From: Actinomycetes bacterium
GTDB taxonomy: Bacteria; Actinomycetota; Coriobacteriia; Coriobacteriales; JAEZZM01
DNA: 35,204 nucleotides
Direction: 5' to 3'
Assembly: GCA_023418575.1 (NCBI GenBank)
Contig: JAEZZM010000023.1
Span: 1-35,204 of the forward strand
Position numbers and translations under genes: made by a program. Shown here one piece after another: positions 16,498-22,791 of the stretch. Within the stretch, counting starts at the first letter, position 1. Every line of letters starts with the position of its first letter. The notes below the pieces were generated by a model. The model saw nothing but the letters and a program-made list of their open reading frames with translations, searched no databases and was not told where the DNA came from.

Positions 16498-17445
16498 TTA
16501 TTTTCTGCGTTGCAAAAGTACGATAAGAACTAAGCAAACCACAACGTTAAAGATTACTACCAGGGCAAAACCGTTGGGAGAGCTTGAAAGCGGTATAGAT
16601 GAGGGCTCTAAGTTCATGCCAAAGAAGCCCGCTATAACCGTTGGAACTGCCATGATAACGGCAAAAATAGTAAGCAGACGCATGGTTGAGTTTAAGTGAT
16701 GATTAAGAACAGCCTCTAGCTGATCAATAGTCATTTTAAGGATTTCCGCATAAATATTGGTCATCTCAATAGCCTGACCCGTCTCAATAACTACGTCATC
16801 AAAGACAGATCTCACCTCTGGCATTTCTTCAACCTTACGAGGATCAAAGAGCTTATCGAGCACCGCCTTATTAGAGGTAAGCGAAATTCTAAAGTAAACC
16901 AATGAGCGTGAAAGTCTGTAGAGCTCTACAAAGTCATCATCATTTGGTTTTGAGAGTGCCTTATCTTCAATGCGCTGGCGCTCCTTATCAATATCAGTAA
17001 GGTAGCGTTGGTAGCGCTGAACAAAGAAGCTCAAAATTTGGAGCATCATCCGTGTTCTGTTGGTAGTATCACTTTTTATAAGTAGGCCTTTTCTGGGGCG
17101 CAAAACAGCCTCAAAACCAAGATCTTCAAGACAGGTGGTGATTAAAATTTCCCCATTATCAATAATTGAAAGAGGAATGGTGGTGTATGAACAGTGGCCC
17201 TCTTCTTCAAGCACCGCCACTGGGACATCCACAATCACCATGGTGTAGTCTTCATCTACCTCAATACGCGATTTTTCCTCAGGATCTAAAGCGTCACGCA
17301 TGTCAGCAAGCTCAATGCCAGCCTCAAGGCGCACGCGAGTAAGCTCCTGTGGCTCGGGGTCAACAAGAACCACCCAGCTACCGGGCTCTAGGGTATCAAT
17401 TTCTTCAGTGCGTCCCTCTTCTGAGGTTTTCCAAATCCTGATCAT
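16498..17445 (-). CDS. corA: CorA-type magnesium/divalent cation transporter
   Basis: A 315-residue CorA family channel for Mg2+ (or Co2+/Ni2+). The N-terminal two thirds is the cytoplasmic funnel domain with a long charged helix (about 140-250). Two C-terminal membrane helices follow, and the selectivity motif GMN is at residues 276-278 in FFGMNLEP just after the first helix. Length and order match the family. The C-terminus ends in basic LLQRRK. The ATG at 17445 has no strong ribosome binding site directly ahead (AAGG is about 14 bases upstream), so translation may be weak or start at a different in-frame codon. It is followed on the same strand by the fumarate-reductase-like gene, about 95 bases on. 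Confidence 0.93.
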   Translation of the reverse strand: MIRIWKTSEEGRTEEIDTLEPGSWVVLVDPEPQELTRVRLEAGIELADMRDALDPEEKSRIEVDEDYTMVIVDVPVAVLEEEGHCSYTTIPLSIIDNGEILITTCLEDLGFEAVLRPRKGLLIKSDTTNRTRMMLQILSFFVQRYQRYLTDIDKERQRIEDKALSKPNDDDFVELYRLSRSLVYFRISLTSNKAVLDKLFDPRKVEEMPEVRSVFDDVVIETGQAIEMTNIYAEILKMTIDQLEAVLNHHLNSTMRLLTIFAVIMAVPTVIAGFFGMNLEPSSIPLSSSPNGFALVVIFNVVVCLVLIVLLQRRK

Positions 17446-17521
17446 GTACTTAAGGATACCTTATTTAGGCTTCTTTTTTAGACTCATTTAGCTTATCGGC
17501 ACTATTTAGCTGTTCTTAGCG

Positions 17522-18934
17522 CTATTGTCTGAGCGATAAAAACTCTTTCATGCGCTTAGTTGCAAATGAAGATCCAGCTAAGGTTTTCCAGTATAAGGCA
17601 TAGGTCATGCGCTTTAAGACGCTTGCAGGTCTACCAAAAAATTCGGCACGCTTTGCTCCTGCCCAGCCCAAGGCATAATTTTCTCCAATAGAAACAAACT
17701 GCCCATGCAAGCTGGGATTATATTTTTTCTTAGCTTCTTTTTTCTGAGCTTTATCATTTTCTAAGCTCAGTGCCTGCTCTTTTATTACTAAGCGATCATA
17801 ACTTTGCAAATAATATTCATATGCATTATATGAGACTACGGCTGCCTGCCTCATAGCATGCTGAGCAAGCATAGGGAGCTCTTGTATGTTTTGTCCATCT
17901 TGGACAGCAAAACTTGCACAATCTCCCAAAGCCCAAATATCTTTATGGCCTTTTACCTGTAAATAATTATCAACTTGAATACGACCACTTTGACTTAAGG
18001 CCAAGTTCCATTCCTGCACCTTTTTACTTACACGAGCTCCTCCCGCATAAGCAAGGCTTCCTTTTTTAGCCTTACGCCCATCTTTAAGATAAATCCAGTG
18101 AGCGTCTACCTTATCTACAAAAGAACCCAGGTAGAGCTGAACACCCAGTTCCTCTAACTTTAGCTTTGCATATTTTTGAATCTTCTTAGAAAACTCTGGA
18201 AGCGGCGTATCCACCCCATCAAAGAGCTGAACGCTTAACAAGTGAGGAGAAATCCCCAAATCTTGTGCATATTCTTTTGCACTAACAACAAGAGGAGCAA
18301 TAAGTTCAACGCCTGTTGCGCCTGCACCAATAATGCTTATGGTAAGCAGCTCATCAACCTTTTCTACCAGGTCTTCTTGGCTTAGTTCACTTTCTCCAGA
18401 TGCAAGCTTTTTATAATCTGCATGCTCACCCTTAAGATAGAGAGCTGCCTCTTTTATCTGTAAAATAATCTGCTTTTTAAACTCATCAAGATGACTTACT
18501 TCCCACATAGGAAAGGCTTCTTTTTGTAATCCCTCAACGGGAGGAAAGGCTGCCTCTGCTCCACAAGCAATAATAAGCTGTGAGTACTCCAAGGGTACTA
18601 ATTTATCTGAATCCTTTGAAGAAAAACTTGGGCGATAATATAAAGTCTTCTTGGTAGAATCTAAGCCTTCCATAGTTCCAGCAATATAAGAACTGCACAC
18701 TGGATTCATAAGCTCTTCAAAACTCAGTTTACAAAATGAAGAGGAGACACCAAGATCTGCAACGCAATCCATCTCTGTTCTCACATCTTGATATGCCTTA
18801 GGGCTTAGTAACACAAGCTCTAAGCGCTTATCTTTAAGGGCTTTCTTCTGCAATTCCATAAAACTAACCAGGCCAGCAAAGCCGGCACCAACAATAACTA
18901 TGCGGTAGTTACGAGGCTGAGAATTACGCTCCAT
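17522..18934 (-). CDS. Type II NADH dehydrogenase-like FAD oxidoreductase
   Basis: A 470-residue pyridine nucleotide-disulphide oxidoreductase family protein resembling NDH-2, which oxidises NADH and passes electrons to quinone at the inner face of the membrane without pumping ions. The FAD Rossmann motif GAGFAG is at residues 16-21, the NADH motif GAGATG at 203-208, and the second FAD contact ALGDCA at about 335-340. The C-terminal 90 residues (SIGENYALGWAGAKRAEFFG then an amphipathic basic end) match the membrane-binding part of NDH-2. AGGAG lies 6 bases ahead of the ATG. In an anaerobe it could serve the extracytoplasmic flavin acceptors encoded nearby or detoxify oxygen; that link is inferred from proximity only. 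Confidence 0.85.
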   Translation of the reverse strand: MERNSQPRNYRIVIVGAGFAGLVSFMELQKKALKDKRLELVLLSPKAYQDVRTEMDCVADLGVSSSFCKLSFEELMNPVCSSYIAGTMEGLDSTKKTLYYRPSFSSKDSDKLVPLEYSQLIIACGAEAAFPPVEGLQKEAFPMWEVSHLDEFKKQIILQIKEAALYLKGEHADYKKLASGESELSQEDLVEKVDELLTISIIGAGATGVELIAPLVVSAKEYAQDLGISPHLLSVQLFDGVDTPLPEFSKKIQKYAKLKLEELGVQLYLGSFVDKVDAHWIYLKDGRKAKKGSLAYAGGARVSKKVQEWNLALSQSGRIQVDNYLQVKGHKDIWALGDCASFAVQDGQNIQELPMLAQHAMRQAAVVSYNAYEYYLQSYDRLVIKEQALSLENDKAQKKEAKKKYNPSLHGQFVSIGENYALGWAGAKRAEFFGRPASVLKRMTYALYWKTLAGSSFATKRMKEFLSLRQ

Positions 18935-19060
18935 GTCATGCTCCTAGTGCTTGTGAGTTTGCAGCTTTCTAAAAATTTTTAAATATAAGACGACTTTTTC
19001 TTTTACTTGTTGTATACTGTATCAGCTGCTTGTTATTTTTGTCATGCAGTTTTCTTTTGT

Positions 19061-19136
19061 GGGCCGTTAGCTCAGTTGGCAGAGCAGGGGACTTTTAATC
19101 CCAAGGTCTAGGGTTCGAATCCCTAACGGCCCACCA
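19061..19136 (+). tRNA. tRNA-Lys (anticodon UUU), CCA encoded
   Basis: Acceptor stem GGGCCGT/ACGGCCC, D-arm GCTC...GAGC, anticodon loop CTTTTAA and T-arm TAGGG-TTCGAAT-CCCTA fold into a normal cloverleaf ending in ACCA. The anticodon is TTT. The outermost anticodon-stem pair (G27-A43) does not pair. A TATACT box lies upstream at 19013-19018 without a clear -35. It is convergent with the leftward aminopeptidase gene, whose stop is 13 bases beyond the tRNA end, and no terminator is visible between them. Confidence 0.95.
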
Positions 19137-19149
19137 CTTCTCCATTCTT

Positions 19150-20412
19150 TTATAAGCCTTCTGCCCAAGTACCATCAACAAAGATGGGATATTCTTTGCC
19201 CTCAGCGCTTATTCCGGTAATGGACAAATCATCTGTTCCAATCATGAAGTCAACATGAGTAAGAGAATCATTTATGCCCTTATCGGCAAGTTCCTCTTTA
19301 GTAAACTCAAGTCCTCCCTCATAGCACTCAGGAAAACCTTTTCCTGTTGCAAGATGGCATGATGCATTCTCATCATAAAGCGTTGAATAGAATAAAACAC
19401 CGCTTTGCTTAATAGGGCTTTCTTTGGGCACCAAGGCACATTCACCTAAATAACGAGCTCCCTCATCTATGCTCAAGAGTTTATCGAGCAATTCTTTGCC
19501 CTTTTGAGCGCCATAATCCACAATCTTGCCAGCTTCAAACTTAAACCAAAATTCATCTACCACGTCACCAAAAAGTGCAAGAGGCAAGGCAGAATATACT
19601 ATTCCGTCCACCTTTCTAAAATCTGGACTGGTAAAAATTTCTTCAGTTGGCATGTTGGGGAAAAAGTATACCTGCTTATCTTGCCTAAAAGCTCCGCCAC
19701 CTTCCCAGATATGCTTATCTGTAAGGCCTACTTCAAGATTAGTACCCTTAGAGTTGCTATAACGAAGTTTGCTAAACTGCATCTCATTAAGCCATCTCTT
19801 ACGGCGATCAAAGGCTGCCTTATGCTCTTCCCAATCATCTTGAGGATTGCTGCCATCAGCGCGGGCAATTTTGAATATTAAATCCCAGAGCTTAGCAAGC
19901 GCCTCATCTTCAGTAAGATTGGGGAATACCTTATTTGCCCATGCCTTTGTTGCCACAGCTGCAATATTCCACTGGTTAATATTAAAATCCAGCGCCTTTC
20001 TAAACTCCTTGCAGCGCTCAGAATTAGCTTTTTGGGAGGCTGCGGGTTTTGCTGGATCAATATCTTTTAAAGCCATGGGGTTAGAGCCATCTAAAAAGAT
20101 AAAGGCATAGCCCTCGCGTCCCAAGTGATTATAAAGTTCAGTCTTCCACTGGGCGGGGTTTTCAAAAAAGGAAATATCATTGTTAAGGAAGGTAAGTCGT
20201 CTTAGTACGTCATCTGAATAAATGAGCTCAACATGACCTGAGCCGTGTTCATAGGCTTTTTGCACCATAAGCTGCCCAAATTCATAGCACTCTACTGGAC
20301 AGTCAATGGCAAGACCTTGGCCTTTTTGGACATTTGCTCCCTTTTTGATGAGAAGCTCTGCATATTGCTCAAACAAAGCTCTCTTTTCCTTAAAAATTTG
20401 ATTAAAAGACAT
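19150..20412 (-). CDS. M29 family aminopeptidase
   Basis: A 420-residue cytoplasmic metallo-aminopeptidase of family M29 (AmpS/PepS/aminopeptidase T type), releasing N-terminal amino acids from peptides. The metal-binding residues known for the family can be placed: Glu in NMPTEEIF (257-258), Glu324 in YLGECALVP, His353 in ENASCHLATG, His386 and Asp388 in LTHVDFMIG. The length fits the family (about 410). The ATG at 20412 gives the standard start MSFNQIFKEKR, though only a weak GAGTAG is seen upstream. The upstream 290 bases contain no gene, only a short duplication (GGCTTGCGC twice near 20441). Together with Gdh and the C-S lyase it points to peptide and amino-acid use. Confidence 0.92.
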   Translation of the reverse strand: MSFNQIFKEKRALFEQYAELLIKKGANVQKGQGLAIDCPVECYEFGQLMVQKAYEHGSGHVELIYSDDVLRRLTFLNNDISFFENPAQWKTELYNHLGREGYAFIFLDGSNPMALKDIDPAKPAASQKANSERCKEFRKALDFNINQWNIAAVATKAWANKVFPNLTEDEALAKLWDLIFKIARADGSNPQDDWEEHKAAFDRRKRWLNEMQFSKLRYSNSKGTNLEVGLTDKHIWEGGGAFRQDKQVYFFPNMPTEEIFTSPDFRKVDGIVYSALPLALFGDVVDEFWFKFEAGKIVDYGAQKGKELLDKLLSIDEGARYLGECALVPKESPIKQSGVLFYSTLYDENASCHLATGKGFPECYEGGLEFTKEELADKGINDSLTHVDFMIGTDDLSITGISAEGKEYPIFVDGTWAEGL

Positions 20413-20634
20413 AAGCTACTCGATTCTTCTCTTTGCTCTGCAGGCTTGCGCGGCTTGCGCGCAGCTACTAAGCCTTACAAAACCACATATGCGCAGATAT
20501 GCACCAGCAAAACAGGTATTAAGCGACATGCACACAGCCTTGCATAAACTCACAACATATACTGCTCATTGTACCCGCCATCATGCCCGTACTTATCGCA
20601 AATAGTGGTTTTTAGACTTCTAGACCTCATAATA

Positions 20635-20679
20635 TGAATATAAAGAAAGTCCCCCTGCACATAAGTAGCAAGAGGACTT
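20635..20679 (-). terminator. Terminator of the FMN-binding lipoprotein gene
   Basis: Reading leftward, a 12-bp stem with two G-U pairs (20668-20679 with 20647-20658) and a 9-base loop is followed by TCTTTAT. It lies about 25 bases after the stop. Confidence 0.68.
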
Positions 20680-20702
20680 AGATTCTTTAAAAAGCTGAGG
20701 GC

Positions 20703-21077
20703 TTATTTAGCCTGCTCAAGAGCTTTCTTTACGCCATCTTTTACAGCGTCAGAACTCATGGTAGAACCGCTGATGCTATCTACCTCTACTGACTGCTTCT
20801 CAATGATAGCTGGGATGAGCTGATCAACAACAGGTTGGAACTTGTTGGGAGTCTCATTGTGAGCGCCTGGCTCAATCTTGGTGATCTTACCACCCTCAAC
20901 AGTTACCTTAACCTCAACATCACCCTTGCGGCCGCCGGTACCAACACCAGTGTAGGTACCATCTTTGTACTGAGCGCCTGAAGATGAAGCAGCAGAGCCA
21001 CCACCACAAGCAGTTAAAGCAAAGCAAGATGCTACCATCATGCAAGCTGCAATTGAAGCAATAACTTTGTTACGCAT
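20703..21077 (-). CDS. FMN-binding lipoprotein (extracytosolic flavin carrier)
   Basis: A 124-residue lipoprotein carrying one FMN_bind domain. The signal MRNKVIASIAACMMVASCFA ends in lipobox LTAC (Cys24). After a Gly/Ser spacer, the domain opens with YKDGTYTGVG and ends with DSISGSTMSS (residues 99-108), where Thr106 matches the threonine to which ApbE-type transferases covalently attach FMN. The frame can be extended to an ATG at 21122, which would add 15 mostly polar residues before the signal peptide; the ATG at 21077, with AAAGGA upstream, is preferred. Such proteins pass electrons outside the membrane, often to fumarate-reductase-like partners; the lipoprotein at 14915-16402 is the obvious candidate, about 4.3 kb away on the same strand. 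No apbE is in the window. Confidence 0.88.
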   Translation of the reverse strand: MRNKVIASIAACMMVASCFALTACGGGSAASSSGAQYKDGTYTGVGTGGRKGDVEVKVTVEGGKITKIEPGAHNETPNKFQPVVDQLIPAIIEKQSVEVDSISGSTMSSDAVKDGVKKALEQAK

Positions 21078-21219
21078 AGAAGCAAAGTCCTTTCTACAGC
21101 AATAGTCTTTGTGGGATTTCATTCTTTTCCCACGTATCGTCTGTCTATTTTACCGTACTTTATTCTTATTTTTGGTGATAATTAGCACAAAGATTCTTGC
21201 ACTCAATATTACGACAATA

Positions 21220-22473
21220 TTACGACAAAAGTTTATTCCAGCAATCCTCTAAGAAGCTGGCCCATTTTGCTTTGTGCTCAGGCGAGGCAATCACTCCGTG
21301 CTCATCACTAACAAGAAAACACTCAAAGCTTTTAGCTTGAGGCTCAGCTTTGGCATCTGCCTTCATGCCTGCTTTACACAGTTCTTCCAGATCATCATCT
21401 GCAAGTTCCCTGTTTTTAATGCAGCAGCTTATACCTTTTTGCTCAAGAAGCTCCTTGCACAGCTGATTTGCTACCGATAAGGGATTGGCGCTTGTGGTCC
21501 AGCAGTTTGCCTTCCCATCTTCAAGAGTCCAAAATACCTCTGAATCAATACCATCTTTAGGGCTAGTACCAGCAGTTTTAGCAAATATATTGAGCTTTTT
21601 GGCACTTAGATCTTGCTCTGAAAACGCCTTATAAGGCAAGAGATCCATGGCGGCTTTTGAGTCTTGTGCCACCTCAACACACAGAAGTGCATCCTTGTGA
21701 GAAGAAAGGGCCTCAGGAAGCGTCCACTCAAGATGCTGAATCATCCATGATATTAAAGGATCAGGCAAACCGTAGTATTTTAAATTTGCAAAATGGCGCT
21801 TTTTTAGTGCCAGATCTTTTTTTGCACAGCGCCAACGCAAGCGCAAAGCCTTGGGGCTTTCAGGGAGGATTGCCACGGTTTTATCGGCCTTAAGACGAAC
21901 CAAATCTAAAGACAAGAGGCGCACTACCTCAGGCAACATAGTGTTAATGAGCTTTTGCGTTATCTGGGTGATTTCTGTTAGGCTTGCGCCCTCTGGAATT
22001 TTAAAACTATCCTGTGCGATAAGAGAGGCCTGGCCAAATTCATTAACAAAATGGATACTTGCTCCGCTTACTTTTACGCCAGAAATCCAGACATCTTCAA
22101 GGGCATGAGGGCCGGGAAAGGCTGGAAGCAGTGAGGGGTGAACCCTGATGATTTTATCCTTAAAGCTTAAGGCTAAAGCTTCATGAACATCTTTTTCATA
22201 TCCGCAAAGCAAGACATAGTCAATCTGGCGGCTTTTTAATTCTGCTGCAATTATTTCATCAGCTACCTGGGGGTCTGCATCAAAAATAATGCTGCTCAGC
22301 GCCATGGTCTGCAGGCCCAACTTTTGAGCGTCTTGCAGGGCAGGCGCCTCTTCATTGCTGGATACCACTAAATCAATCTCTACAGTTTGCCCCAAAAATA
22401 AGCCATCATTTTTAGCATCTACCAGTGCTTTTAGCTCTGGAGCTTCCCCAGAAACCAAGACTGCAATTTTCAT
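21220..22473 (-). CDS. PurN-like formyltransferase-fold protein with extra C-terminal domain, probably not a GAR transformylase
   Basis: A 417-residue protein whose first 190 residues resemble phosphoribosylglycinamide formyltransferase: MKIAVLVSGEAPELKALVDA, YVLLCGYEKD, RVHPSLLPAFPGPHALEDVW and KVSGASIHFVNEF. Key PurN residues are altered. The catalytic Asn of NIHPSLLP is Arg110 (only His112 remains), the DxGP-type aspartate region reads NEFGQASL, the phosphate-binding GSGSN loop reads GEAPE, and the folate-contacting R-I-L motif reads GYEKDVH. Residues about 200-417 form a further domain I do not recognise. It may act on a different substrate or be a non-catalytic paralogue. AAGGAGG lies 13 bases before the ATG, a long spacing. 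It is divergent from the Nfn-like gene across a repeat-rich gap. Confidence 0.75.
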   Translation of the reverse strand: MKIAVLVSGEAPELKALVDAKNDGLFLGQTVEIDLVVSSNEEAPALQDAQKLGLQTMALSSIIFDADPQVADEIIAAELKSRQIDYVLLCGYEKDVHEALALSFKDKIIRVHPSLLPAFPGPHALEDVWISGVKVSGASIHFVNEFGQASLIAQDSFKIPEGASLTEITQITQKLINTMLPEVVRLLSLDLVRLKADKTVAILPESPKALRLRWRCAKKDLALKKRHFANLKYYGLPDPLISWMIQHLEWTLPEALSSHKDALLCVEVAQDSKAAMDLLPYKAFSEQDLSAKKLNIFAKTAGTSPKDGIDSEVFWTLEDGKANCWTTSANPLSVANQLCKELLEQKGISCCIKNRELADDDLEELCKAGMKADAKAEPQAKSFECFLVSDEHGVIASPEHKAKWASFLEDCWNKLLS

Positions 22474-22526
22474 AGCCGGTTAAAAACCTCCTTGCTGTAT
22501 ATCTTTTTGCTTTCTTATACCCCTGT

Positions 22527-22602
22527 TTTTATGCAAGCTTTTATGGGAGTTTTTATTCAAGGCTTTTATGCAAGCCTTTTATGCAAGTTTCTTATCGCAA
22601 TG
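22527..22602. repeat. Six imperfect tandem copies of a 12-13 bp unit
   Basis: Units start at 22527, 22539, 22551, 22564, 22577 and 22590. Four resemble TTTTATGCAAGC closely (two of them exact over the first ten bases plus one), and the second and last are diverged. The array lies between the divergent PurN-like and Nfn-like genes. Confidence 0.82.
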
Positions 22603-22625
22603 CACCTGAGATTTTCACATACCGT

Positions 22626-22667
22626 GCTCAACTATTTATGCTCAACTGTTTATACTCAGCTGTTCGA
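22626..22667. repeat. Three imperfect tandem copies of a 14-bp unit
   Basis: GCTCAACTATTTAT (22626-22639), GCTCAACTGTTTAT (22640-22653) and ACTCAGCTGTTCGA (22654-22667) follow each other without a gap, about 50 bases ahead of the CRP/FNR-type palindrome. Confidence 0.75.
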
Positions 22668-22719
22668 CTATAAGTCTGTTTATAGAATTTCCTCCGCTAA
22701 TGCCTATAAATCTACCAGT

Positions 22720-22735
22720 TGTGATTGAAATCACA
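22720..22735 (+). promoter_or_regulatory. CRP/FNR-family operator (TGTGA-N6-TCACA)
   Basis: TGTGATTGAAATCACA is an exact TGTGA-N6-TCACA palindrome. It covers the likely -35 (TTGAAA, 22725-22730) of the Nfn-like gene; a TACAAT -10 follows at 22746-22751. Proteins of the CRP/FNR superfamily bind this form. No such regulator is encoded in the window. Position over the -35 suggests repression, or class II activation. Confidence 0.65.
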
Positions 22736-22791
22736 CGATAAATCCTACAATAGATAAGAGAGCTATAAAACGTGGAGATTTGGGAGGATCC

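Larger units (their letters stand above)
22474..22791. other. Repeat-rich divergent intergenic region
   Basis: No gene is seen. From left to right it holds a six-unit 12-13 bp tandem array (22527-22602), a three-unit 14-bp array (22626-22667), a CRP/FNR-type palindrome (22720-22735) and a -10 element (22746-22751) for the rightward gene. Confidence 0.8.
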
